This document shows, piece by piece, positions 16,481 to 24,637 of a stretch of DNA of 47,986 bases. Each line of letters begins with the position of its first letter. The first letter of the stretch is position 1. Below the pieces are notes generated by a model, which worked only from the letters and a program-made list of their open reading frames with translations, searched no databases and was not told the DNA's origin. Origin of the DNA: Nitriliruptoraceae bacterium (GTDB lineage Bacteria; Actinomycetota; Nitriliruptoria; Nitriliruptorales; Nitriliruptoraceae); NCBI GenBank assembly GCA_003563915.1, contig PWTE01000056.1, positions 1 to 47,986 on the forward strand, read 5' to 3'. The position numbers and the translations under genes were made by a program.

Positions 16481-17079
16481 CCCTGTTCCCTCTCTCCCGA
16501 CGGTTCCGGCGCGGACGTCGCACCCGACCGCTCGTCGCGCCGATCGGCGCGGTGCAGCGTCGTGTCACCGTAGCGGCGAGGCTCGGTGGGGAGCAGGTCC
16601 GGCGGCCACTCCGGGGCCGCTGACCGGCTCCCACGTTCGACGACGACGGTCGCCTCCGCAGCGAGGTGGCCGACCAGGGCTTGCAGCAGCGTCGCGAGTC
16701 CGGCGTCGTCCAGCGCGTACGGCGGGTCGATCAACACCAGGTCGAAGGGCGCACCGGGCAGTAGCCCGCCCACCGCCGAGCGCACGTCGGCACGGACCAG
16801 TTCGACCCCCGGGAGGTCCACCGTCGCGATGTTGGTCTCGATCGCGGCGATCGCCGCCCGGCCACGCTCGACCAACGTGACGGCAGCCGCGCCGCGGGAC
16901 AACGCCTCCAGCCCCAACGCACCGGAGCCCGCGAACAGGTCCAGCACGTGCGCTCCGGGCAGCTGCGGCTGCAGCGAGGAGAACAGCGCCTCCTTCACCC
17001 GGTCCGCGGTCGGCCGGACCTCGTCCCCCTTCGGCGCGACGAGACGTCGCCCCCCGGCGGCTCCCGCGATGATCCGCAC
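16477..17079 (-). CDS. rsmD: 16S rRNA (guanine-966-N2)-methyltransferase RsmD
   Basis: RsmD methylates G966 of 16S rRNA. The SAM-binding motif VLDLFAGSGALGLEALSRGA (45-64) and the catalytic DPPY (118-121) are present. The start RIIAGAAGGRRLVAPKG and RPTADRVKEALFSSL are family hallmarks. The GTG at 17079 lies three bases after the ptrB stop and uses GAGG inside the end of ptrB. It is followed by coaD with a 4-bp overlap. The last 30 residues are a disordered tail. Confidence 0.95.
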   Translation of the reverse strand: MRIIAGAAGGRRLVAPKGDEVRPTADRVKEALFSSLQPQLPGAHVLDLFAGSGALGLEALSRGAAAVTLVERGRAAIAAIETNIATVDLPGVELVRADVRSAVGGLLPGAPFDLVLIDPPYALDDAGLATLLQALVGHLAAEATVVVERGSRSAAPEWPPDLLPTEPRRYGDTTLHRADRRDERSGATSAPEPSGEREQG

Positions 17080-17082
17080 CGG

Positions 17083-19263
17083 CTACCTCGACGTCCCTGC
17101 CGCCACGTCCACGGCACCAACGTGGTGGAGGATGAACGCGAGCACCTCGGCCTCGTCACGCCACGCGTCGTACCGGCCCGAACGGCCCCCGTGCCCGGCA
17201 CCGAGCTCGGTGCGCAGCAGCACCGGACCGCCGCCGGTCATCGTGGTCCGCAGTTTCGCGACCCACTTCGCCGGCTCCCAGTACTGCACGCGCGGATCGT
17301 TGAGTCCGGCGGTGACGAGCAGAGCGGGGTAGTCCGCAGCCCGGACGTTGTCGTACGGGGAGTAGCTGGCGATCGTCGTCAGGAACTCGGGCTCCTGCGG
17401 GTTGCCCCACTCGTCATACTCGATGACCGTCAAGGGGATCGACGGGTCGGACATCGTCGTGACCACGTCGACGAAGGGGACCTCGGCGACCGCGGCGGCA
17501 CAGATGTCGGGGCGCAGGTTCAGGGTGGCGCCGACCAACAGGCCACCGGCCGAGCCGCCCCGGATTGCCAGCCGGTCGCGGCCGGTGACCTGCTGCTCCA
17601 CGAGGTGGTCCGCGCACGCGACGAAGTCCGCGAAGGTGTTCGGCTTGGCGTGGAACTTGCCGTCCTCGTACCAGCGTCGCCCCATCTCGCCACCGCCGCG
17701 CACGTGCCCGATGGCGAAGACCACCCCACGCTCGAGCAGGCTCAGACGCACCGGCGAGAAGCCGGGATCGATGGAGATCTCGTAGCTGCCGTAGCCGTAG
17801 AGCAGGCAGGGGGCGGTGCCGTCAAGGTCGACGTCGGCGCGGCGCACCAGGCTGATCGGCACCCGGGTGCCGTCGGGCGCCGTGGCCCAGTCGCGCCAGG
17901 TCACGAACCGGTCGCGGTCGTAGCCACCGCGGACCGGCTGCTGCTTGACCAGGGTGCGCTCGCCGGACTCGAGGTCCAGGTCGAACACCTGCGTGGGCGT
18001 GGTCAGCGAGGTGTAGACGTACCGCAGCGTGCGGGTCTCGAACCCGGGGTTGGGGCCGAGCCCCGACGCGTAGACCTCCTCGTCCATCGGCAGCACGTCA
18101 CCCTCGCCGGTGGCGGGATCGCAGATCCGCAGCTGCGTACGCGCGTTGCTGCGCTCCGACAGCACCAGTTGGTCGGCGAAGACGTCCGCCGCCTCCAGCC
18201 GTACCCCGGGCCGGTGCGAGATGAGGTCGATCCAGTGATCGCGCCCGGGCGTCGCGACCGGCGCGACGCACAGCTTGAAGTCGATCGCATCGTCAGCGTT
18301 CGTGACGACGTAGAGCAGGTCGCCGCGGTGGTCGAGGTCGTATTCGACGCCGTGCTCCCGCGCGGCGACGAGCTGCGGGGCCGCCGCCGGATCCTCGGCG
18401 TCCAGCAGGTACCACTCGCTGGTCACCTTGCTGCCCGCCTGGATGGCGAGGTAGCGGTCCGAGCGCATCGCGCCGACACCCAACCAGAAGCGCTCGTCGT
18501 CCTCCTGGTGGAGCAGCTCGTCCTGCTCGTGGGAGGTCCCCAACCGGTGGCGCCAGACCTGGTGCGGGCGCCACGCGTCGTCGGTCACGGTGTAGAGCAA
18601 GGCGGAGGCGTCGGCGAACCAGGCGATGCCGTACCCGGCGCGGGGGATCTCGTCGTCGAGCAGCTCGCCGGTGGTCAGGTCCCGGACGCGGATCCGGAAG
18701 ACCTCGTTGCCGGAGGTGTCGACGGCCTCGGCGGCCAGCCGCTGATCCGGGCTGATCGCGTAGCCGCCCAGCCGGAAGTAGTCGAGGTCGGCGGCTTCGG
18801 CGTTCTCGTCGAGCAGCACCACCTCGTCGTCTGGTGGAGCGGTCGGGTCGACGGGGGCACGCAGGTGGTCGGGGAGCCGGCCCGGGTCGGTGACGCCAAC
18901 GGGGGCTGGGCGGCGGCAGTGGATCGGGTACTGCTGCCCCTCGAGGGTGCGGCGGTAGTACAGCCACCCGGCCTGTTCACCGCGGTCGCGGCGCGGCGGC
19001 TGCAGGATCGGGGCCGAGGCGTCGGTCTCCTGCACCCGCGCCTTGATCTCCTGGAAGAGGGTCTCCTTGAGCTCCTCCAGGGGAGCGAGCCGGGCCTCCG
19101 TGTAGGCGTTCTCTGCCTCGAGGTAGCGGATGACCGCCTCGTCATCGCGGTCACGCAGCCAGTGCCAGGGGTCCTCGACGGTGGAGCCGTCGACGCGGGT
19201 CAGCGTGTGGGGTCGCCGCTCGGCGATGGGGGGCTGGTCAGAGGAGGTGGAGGTGTCGGTCAC
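17083..19263 (-). CDS. ptrB: Oligopeptidase B-type S9 family serine peptidase
   Basis: This cytosolic prolyl-oligopeptidase-fold enzyme cleaves short peptides, in oligopeptidase B after basic residues. The 726 residues comprise a beta-propeller with WLYYRRTLEGQQYPIHCRR and an alpha/beta-hydrolase domain. The nucleophile motif is GGSAGGLLVG (Ser near residue 569), preceded by FAIGHVRGGGEMGRRWYEDG. The catalytic His is in LGAGHGGRSGRYDAWRDEA. The start is GTG at 19263 with only a weak ribosome binding site. It abuts rsmD (3-bp gap) but is not a usual partner, so it belongs to the accessory block between rsmD and recG. Confidence 0.93.
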   Translation of the reverse strand: MTDTSTSSDQPPIAERRPHTLTRVDGSTVEDPWHWLRDRDDEAVIRYLEAENAYTEARLAPLEELKETLFQEIKARVQETDASAPILQPPRRDRGEQAGWLYYRRTLEGQQYPIHCRRPAPVGVTDPGRLPDHLRAPVDPTAPPDDEVVLLDENAEAADLDYFRLGGYAISPDQRLAAEAVDTSGNEVFRIRVRDLTTGELLDDEIPRAGYGIAWFADASALLYTVTDDAWRPHQVWRHRLGTSHEQDELLHQEDDERFWLGVGAMRSDRYLAIQAGSKVTSEWYLLDAEDPAAAPQLVAAREHGVEYDLDHRGDLLYVVTNADDAIDFKLCVAPVATPGRDHWIDLISHRPGVRLEAADVFADQLVLSERSNARTQLRICDPATGEGDVLPMDEEVYASGLGPNPGFETRTLRYVYTSLTTPTQVFDLDLESGERTLVKQQPVRGGYDRDRFVTWRDWATAPDGTRVPISLVRRADVDLDGTAPCLLYGYGSYEISIDPGFSPVRLSLLERGVVFAIGHVRGGGEMGRRWYEDGKFHAKPNTFADFVACADHLVEQQVTGRDRLAIRGGSAGGLLVGATLNLRPDICAAAVAEVPFVDVVTTMSDPSIPLTVIEYDEWGNPQEPEFLTTIASYSPYDNVRAADYPALLVTAGLNDPRVQYWEPAKWVAKLRTTMTGGGPVLLRTELGAGHGGRSGRYDAWRDEAEVLAFILHHVGAVDVAAGTSR

Positions 19264-19377
19264 GGGCGTCGCTCGTGGGTCGGGTGGGCGGAGCGTACGC
19301 GGCGGTGACGCGGCGATCGGCGGCGCTCCTGCGTCGGGTCAACCGACGACACGGCTGCTCGCACGCACCGACGGCAC

Positions 19378-19491
19378 TGGCAGGGATCCGCGTCGCATCA
19401 CGACGCACATCCCTGCCATCGCCCCGGTGGCGTCATGACCGCGCTCACACTGGCAGGGATCGGCCTCACCGTCTGAGGCACATCCCTGCCA
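19378..19491. repeat. Tandem pair of 41-bp palindromic elements (copies C and D)
   Basis: C is 19378-19418 and D is 19451-19491. Both have perfect 10-base arms, TGGCAGGGAT and ATCCCTGCCA, 21 bases apart. Inside, each has a second perfect 6-bp stem around a 5-base loop: GCGTCG/CGACGC in C and GCCTCA/TGAGGC in D. The inner stem sequence differs but pairing is kept, a covariation that points to a selected structure. The period is 73 bases, as for copies A and B. D ends at the base next to the stop codon of the acetoacetyl-CoA ligase gene. The rest of the 228-bp gap to ptrB shows nothing I can name. Confidence 0.88.
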
Positions 19492-21471
19492 TCACCCTGT
19501 AGGGGGTGGAGCGGCGAGCTCCAGCAAGGCGTCGAGGCTGTCGGGGTTGGCCATGGCGCCGCGGTTGAGCACCTGATCCGGCGGCTCGCCGTCGAGCAGG
19601 CGCTTGACCGGCACCTCCATCTTCTTGCCCGAGATGGTCCGTGGCACGGCGGGGATCGCGTGGACCTCGTCCGGCACGTGGCGCGGCGAGAGCTCGGTCC
19701 GGATCGCGCGGGCGAGCGCGCCCCGCAGGTCGTCCTCCAGCTCCTGACCATCGTCCAGGACGACGAACAGGACCAGCTCCCCCGCGCCGCCGGCCGGGTC
19801 CTCGTGGTGGACGACCAGGCTGTCCGTCACGCCGGACACGGACTCGACGACGGAGTAGAACTCGCTGGTGCCCATGCGCACCCCCCCGCGGTTGAGGGTC
19901 GCGTCGGATCGGCCGGTGATGATGCACGCACCCTCGGGGGTGATCTCCAGCCAGTCACCGTGGCGCCACACGCCGGGGAAATCCTCGAAGTACGCGGCGC
20001 GGTAGGCGCTGCCGTCGGGATCGTTCCAGAAGCCGACCGGCATGGACGGCATCGGTGCGGTGATGACCAGCTCGCCGCGTTCGCCGATGACCGGGTCGCC
20101 GTGCGGATCGAAGGCCTCGACCTTCGCGCCCAGGCACCGGCAGGAGATCTCCCCCGCCTTGACCGGGTGCAGCGGGCTGGAGGCCACGAACGCGGTGCAC
20201 ACATCCGTGCCTCCGGAGGCGGACACGACCTGCAGGTCGTCGCCGACCCCCTCGTACACCCAGCCGAACCCCTCAGGGGGCAGCGGCGCGCCGGTCGAAC
20301 CGACCTGGCGGATGCGTGACAGGTCCACCTCGTCCCGCGGCACGAGCCCTTCCCGGCGGCAGGTGAGGAGGAACGGGGCCCCGACCCCGAACACGGTCAC
20401 CTCGAGGTCCGCGGCCAGTCGCCACAGCGTCATGAGGTCCGGGTAGCCGGGATCGCCGTCGAAGAGCACCAGGGTGCTCCCGACCGCCAGGCCCGACACG
20501 AGGTAGTTCCACATCATCCACCCGGTCGTGGTGAACCAGGTGAAGCGGTCGTCCGGGCCCAGGTCGTGATGCAGCCCGAGCACCTTCAGGTGCTCCACCA
20601 GGATGACGCCGTGGCCGTGCACGATCGCCTTCGGCAACCCCGTCGTCCCGGAGCTGTACAGCACGTACAGCGGGTGGTCGAAGGGCACGGCCGTGAAGTC
20701 GAGCTCCGCCGGCTCGGCCGTCAGCTCCTCCCAGGTGACGACGTCCGGGATCCGGTCCGGCGCTCCGTCGACGTCGAGGTAGGGCACCAGGACCGTGGCG
20801 GTGAGCGTCGGCAACGCGGCGCGGATCTCGGCGAGCTCCCGGGCCCGATCGACGTCCTTCGTCCCGTACCGGTAACCGTCGACGGTCACCAGCACCGTCG
20901 GCTCGATCTGCCGGATGCGGTCGACGACGCTCTTCACCCCGAACTCCGGCGCGCACGACGACCAGACGGCACCGATCGACGCACAGGCCAGGAACGCGAT
21001 CAAGGTCTCGGGGATGTTCGGGGCGTAGGCCGCGACGCGATCACCGCGGCGCACCCCGAGCCGCTGCAGGCCGGCCGCGGCGCGGGCCACCTGGTCACGC
21101 AGGTCGTCCCAGCTGACGGTGACGTCGTCGCGGGTCTGCGAGCGGGCGATGATGGCCGGGGCGTCCCCGTCCTGTCGCAGGAGGTGACGGGCGTAGTTCA
21201 GGGTCGCTCCCGGGAACCAGCGAGCTCCCGGCATCACCGCATCGGCGAGGACCACTGCGGCCGGCTCGTCGAACGTCACGCCGAACTCGTCGACGACCGC
21301 CGCCCAGAACCCGTCGAGGTCCTGCACCGACCACTCCCAAGCGGCGTCGTAATCCGTGAGCTCGATGCCTCGACTGGCACTCACCCGCGACAGGAACCGC
21401 CCCAACCGGCTGGTCTGCCACACGTCGGCGGGTGGTTCCCACAGCACCGCGCCTGCCTCGACATCTGCCAC
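19492..21471 (-). CDS. aacS: Acetoacetate-CoA ligase (acetoacetyl-CoA synthetase)
   Basis: This enzyme activates acetoacetate with ATP and CoA through an adenylate. The 659 residues begin VADVEAGAVLWEPPADVWQT; the GTG at 21471 has GGGAGG five bases upstream and gives the normal family length. The AMP-binding core LYVLYSSGTTGLPKAIVHGH is followed by TWFTTTGWMMWNYLVSGLA, typical of this subfamily. The C-terminal PRTISGKKMEVPVKRLLDG carries the catalytic Lys. It is 41 bp downstream of the SDR gene on the same strand, so the two may act together on acetoacetyl or beta-hydroxy acids. Its stop codon abuts palindrome D. Confidence 0.93.
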   Translation of the reverse strand: MADVEAGAVLWEPPADVWQTSRLGRFLSRVSASRGIELTDYDAAWEWSVQDLDGFWAAVVDEFGVTFDEPAAVVLADAVMPGARWFPGATLNYARHLLRQDGDAPAIIARSQTRDDVTVSWDDLRDQVARAAAGLQRLGVRRGDRVAAYAPNIPETLIAFLACASIGAVWSSCAPEFGVKSVVDRIRQIEPTVLVTVDGYRYGTKDVDRARELAEIRAALPTLTATVLVPYLDVDGAPDRIPDVVTWEELTAEPAELDFTAVPFDHPLYVLYSSGTTGLPKAIVHGHGVILVEHLKVLGLHHDLGPDDRFTWFTTTGWMMWNYLVSGLAVGSTLVLFDGDPGYPDLMTLWRLAADLEVTVFGVGAPFLLTCRREGLVPRDEVDLSRIRQVGSTGAPLPPEGFGWVYEGVGDDLQVVSASGGTDVCTAFVASSPLHPVKAGEISCRCLGAKVEAFDPHGDPVIGERGELVITAPMPSMPVGFWNDPDGSAYRAAYFEDFPGVWRHGDWLEITPEGACIITGRSDATLNRGGVRMGTSEFYSVVESVSGVTDSLVVHHEDPAGGAGELVLFVVLDDGQELEDDLRGALARAIRTELSPRHVPDEVHAIPAVPRTISGKKMEVPVKRLLDGEPPDQVLNRGAMANPDSLDALLELAAPPPTG

Positions 21472-21512
21472 CTCGGCCTCCCTGTGCTCCGCGCCACGGT
21501 CTCCGATCGATG

Positions 21513-22310
21513 CTACGACCCTACGGCGCGCTTGGCGCCGGTGATGCGCACGAACCAGGTGGCGACACCTGGAGCCATGCGGTGGACCACGACCAGCACC
21601 CGCAGCATGGCCGGGTGGAGCACCTGCGGCCGCGGGCGGTCGATCGTCCGGAGGATCACCTCCGCGGTCTCGGCCGGGGTCAACGTCCGGGCGAGCCGCC
21701 CCAACCACGGACGCCGCTCACGGGCGCCGGGGTTGGTGTCGAAGTACGGGGTCGTGACCTCGGTGAACGCGACGTGGGAGGTGGTCACGCCGGTGCCGGC
21801 CAGATCCTGGCGCAGCGCCTCGTGGTACCCGCGCAGCGCCCACCGCGAGATCGTGTAGGCCGTGGCACCGGGCCACGGTTGGATGGCGGCCGGCGACCCG
21901 ACGTGGACGATCCTGCCGCTCCCCCGGGCGATCATGTCACCGAGGAACGCCTGGGTGACGTGGAATGCGGCACGGAACGGGGCGTCCAGACTGTTCTCCA
22001 TCTCGGCGGGTGTGGTGTCCTCCGGCCAGCGCCATCCGCCCACACCCGCCGCGTTGACGATCACGTCCGGGACGCCGTGCTCAGCGCGGATGCCGTCCGC
22101 CATCGCGGCCACCGTGTCGGGGTCCGCGGCATCCAGGGCCGCGACGACAGGGTCTGCTCCGACCGCCGCGATGCGGATCGCCAGGGCATCGAGCGGCGCC
22201 TGACGTCGAGCGACCAGCACCACGGTCCAGCCGCGAGCTCCCAGCGCTTCCGCGGTCGCGGCCCCGATACCGCTGGACGCCCCCGTCACCACCGCCAGTT
22301 GGCCGCTCAC
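21513..22310 (-). CDS. Short-chain dehydrogenase/reductase with Arg in place of the active-site Lys
   Basis: This 265-residue Rossmann-fold oxidoreductase has the cofactor motif VVTGASSGIGAATAEALG (TGxxxGIG) and VNAAGVGG (NAAG). The active-site Tyr motif reads AYTISRWALRG, so the YxxxK Lys is Arg (codon CGG). The C-terminal 60 residues are extended and hydrophobic (QVLHPAMLRVLVVVHRMAPG) and may touch the membrane. The substrate cannot be told. The start is GTG at 22310 behind GAGGAG. It precedes aacS on the same strand. Confidence 0.85.
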   Translation of the reverse strand: MSGQLAVVTGASSGIGAATAEALGARGWTVVLVARRQAPLDALAIRIAAVGADPVVAALDAADPDTVAAMADGIRAEHGVPDVIVNAAGVGGWRWPEDTTPAEMENSLDAPFRAAFHVTQAFLGDMIARGSGRIVHVGSPAAIQPWPGATAYTISRWALRGYHEALRQDLAGTGVTTSHVAFTEVTTPYFDTNPGARERRPWLGRLARTLTPAETAEVILRTIDRPRPQVLHPAMLRVLVVVHRMAPGVATWFVRITGAKRAVGS

Positions 22311-22332
22311 ACCCGTCTCCTCGTCGATCTGC

Positions 22333-22388
22333 CCAGGAAGTCTGGAACATCCTCACGGATAGCCGTCGAAGGTTTCCACACTTCCTGG
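22333..22388. repeat. Inverted repeat with 15-bp arms between recG and the SDR gene
   Basis: CCAGGAAGTCTGGAA (22333-22347) is inversely repeated as TTCCACACTTCCTGG (22374-22388) with one mismatch and a 26-base centre. It lies in the 113-bp gap between the recG stop and the SDR start. It could form a terminator hairpin for recG or be a repeat at the edge of the accessory block. No T-tract follows. Confidence 0.6.
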
Positions 22389-22423
22389 CCGACGGTGGGG
22401 ACAGGCCACTCAGGGGACGCGAG

Positions 22424-24637
22424 TCAACCGGTCTCGAGAGCGGCGAAGGCATCCAGTCCACCCTCGTAGCGGGCCAGCACCTCGGCGCGCAGCGTCGCGT
22501 GGTCCGGGGAGCGCAGGTCCGGGTCGGACGCGACCACGTCGCGGGCCAGGTCCCGGGTGACCCCCACCACCTCGAGGTCCTCGGTGAGGTCCGCGATCCT
22601 CAGGTCCGGCAACCCCGACTGCTTCTGGCCGAACAGCTGCCCGGCGCCGCGGATGCGCAGGTCGGTCTCGGCGAGCTCGAAGCCGTCGGTCGACCCCGCG
22701 ATCGCCTCCAGACGTTCCTTCGCGTCGTCCGTCAGCTCGGCGTTCCACCCCGCGAACAGCACGCAGAAGCTGCGCCCCCCGCCGCGCCCGACCCGACCAC
22801 GCAACTGGTGGAGCTGGCTGATCCCGAACCGTTCGGCGTCCTCGATCACCATCACGGTGGCGTGCGGGACGTCGACGCCTACCTCGATCACCGTGGTCGA
22901 CACCAGCACCTGCGCGTCACCCGACCGGAACCGCGCCATCGCCGTGTCCTTGGCGTCCGACCCCATACGCCCGTGGACGAGCTCGACATCCAGGTCCGGG
23001 AACACCTCGGTGGACAGGCGCTTGTGCTCCTCGACCGCGGCGGTGCCGGGCAGCGCCTTCGACTCCTCGACGAAGGGGCAGACGACGTACGCGCCCCGGC
23101 CCGCAGCGGCTTCCTCCCGGATGAACCCGTAGAGCGCGTCACGCCGGTGGGCCTGGTCCGGGGTGATCAGCTGGGTGGTGATGGGCTCCCGTCCGGGTGG
23201 GAGCTCGTCGAGCACCGTGACGTCCAGGTCGCCGTACAGCGTGAGCGCGAGCGAGCGCGGGATCGGCGTCGCGGTCATCACCAGCACGTCGGGCAACACC
23301 GCCGGACCACCGTCGCCACCCTTCGCACCGACGGCAGCTGCCTCGACCGCCTTGTCCTTGAGCTGCACCCGCTGGGAGACCCCGAACCGGTGCTGTTCAT
23401 CGATCACGATCACCCCCAGATCGGCGAACCTCACCCCCTCCTCCAGCAGTGCATGCGTGCCGACGACCAGGTCGACGTCGCCCGACAGCAGTTCGCCGAG
23501 GATCCGGCGCCGCTGGGTCGTGGTCGACGACGACGTCAGCAGTTCCACGCGGATCCCGTCGAGCAAGTTCACTCCGAGCGGCGCGAGCAGCTGCGTCAGC
23601 GTGCGGTAGTGCTGGTCGGCCAGCACCTCGGTCGGGACCATCAGCGCAGCTTGGCGCCGGCGATCGACCGCGTTGAGCATCGCCCATACCGCCACGACCG
23701 TCTTCCCGGATCCGACGTCGCCCTGCAACAGCCGGTGCATGGGCCGTAGCCTCGCCAGGTCCTGGCCGATCCCGTCGAAGGCGCGGATCTGCGCCCCGGT
23801 CGGCGGGAAGGGCAGGGCGTCGAGGAACGCCTGGGCGCGCCCACGATCGACCGGCGCGTTGTCCAGCCCGAGCGTGTCGGCCTCCAGGCGGGCTCGGCGC
23901 CATTGCAGTCCGAGCTGCAGGCTGAGCAGCTCGTCGAACACCAACCGGCGACGGGCGGCATCCCGGGTCGCGGGATCCGGTGGCAGGTGGATCCCGCGCA
24001 CCGCGGCGTCGAGGTCGATCAGGTCCTGACGGTCGAGCAGGTCCTCGGGGAGCCAGTCCGGGAGGCGAGGCAGCGCGTCCAGAGCCGCCTCGACGAGCTC
24101 CGCCAGCTTGAAGCTCGGCAGCCCATCGACGGCCGGGTACACGGCCAGCAACCGCTGGTGCCGCAGGCGGTCGGCCGCAGAGGCGGCGTCCAACCCCGCG
24201 GACACCCTCCCCAGTCGCTGCACATCCGGACTGGCCAGTTGCAGGTCCGACCGGAACCGTTTCACCTTGCCACTGAACGCGGCGACGGTCCCCGGGCCCA
24301 GCTGGTTCGCCCGCCAGTTCTGGTTGAAGAAGGTGGCGCTGAACACCGCGCCACTGGCCTGGCGAACGCGCGCTTCGGCGATGTCCAGCCGCCGCCCCTT
24401 GCCCTTCGTGGTGGTGCGGCGCGTGGACCAATCGAGGACCTCGCCGATCAGGGTCGCGGGTTGGCCCTCGGCGACCTCGGAGAGGTCCAGCACATCACCG
24501 GCGTCCTGGAACCGGCGGGGGTAGTGGGTCAGCAGGTCGTGGACGGTCCGGATACCGAGCCCGTCCCCCAGCCGGCTCGCCAGCTTCGGTCCGACGCCGG
24601 GAAGCTCGGTGACAGGGTCCGCGAGACGCAAGGTCAC
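22424..24637 (-). CDS. recG: ATP-dependent DNA helicase RecG
   Basis: RecG remodels stalled replication forks and branched DNA. The 737 residues include the N-terminal wedge/OB region (PATLIGEVLDWSTRRTTTKG), Walker A LLQGDVGSGKTVVAVWAML (near residue 305) and the DEQH box IVIDEQHRFGVSQRVQ (near 411). Motif III TATPIPRSLALTLYGDLD and the helicase C half RFGISQLHQLRGRVGRGG follow, with the TRG-like end. The GTG start overlaps the stop of the DAK2 gene as GTGA. The pair yloV/fakA-recG followed by rsmD-coaD is a common bacterial order. Confidence 0.97.
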   Translation of the reverse strand: MTLRLADPVTELPGVGPKLASRLGDGLGIRTVHDLLTHYPRRFQDAGDVLDLSEVAEGQPATLIGEVLDWSTRRTTTKGKGRRLDIAEARVRQASGAVFSATFFNQNWRANQLGPGTVAAFSGKVKRFRSDLQLASPDVQRLGRVSAGLDAASAADRLRHQRLLAVYPAVDGLPSFKLAELVEAALDALPRLPDWLPEDLLDRQDLIDLDAAVRGIHLPPDPATRDAARRRLVFDELLSLQLGLQWRRARLEADTLGLDNAPVDRGRAQAFLDALPFPPTGAQIRAFDGIGQDLARLRPMHRLLQGDVGSGKTVVAVWAMLNAVDRRRQAALMVPTEVLADQHYRTLTQLLAPLGVNLLDGIRVELLTSSSTTTQRRRILGELLSGDVDLVVGTHALLEEGVRFADLGVIVIDEQHRFGVSQRVQLKDKAVEAAAVGAKGGDGGPAVLPDVLVMTATPIPRSLALTLYGDLDVTVLDELPPGREPITTQLITPDQAHRRDALYGFIREEAAAGRGAYVVCPFVEESKALPGTAAVEEHKRLSTEVFPDLDVELVHGRMGSDAKDTAMARFRSGDAQVLVSTTVIEVGVDVPHATVMVIEDAERFGISQLHQLRGRVGRGGGRSFCVLFAGWNAELTDDAKERLEAIAGSTDGFELAETDLRIRGAGQLFGQKQSGLPDLRIADLTEDLEVVGVTRDLARDVVASDPDLRSPDHATLRAEVLARYEGGLDAFAALETG

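Noticed and set aside
4265-17106. Shared block GCTACCTCGACGTCCC at 4266 and 17082, with the core GCTACCTCGA also near 1327, 32792 and 46770
   Set aside because: Isolated 16-base identities are expected by chance in a GC-rich window of this size, and three of the five places are inside coding sequence. No common layout is seen.
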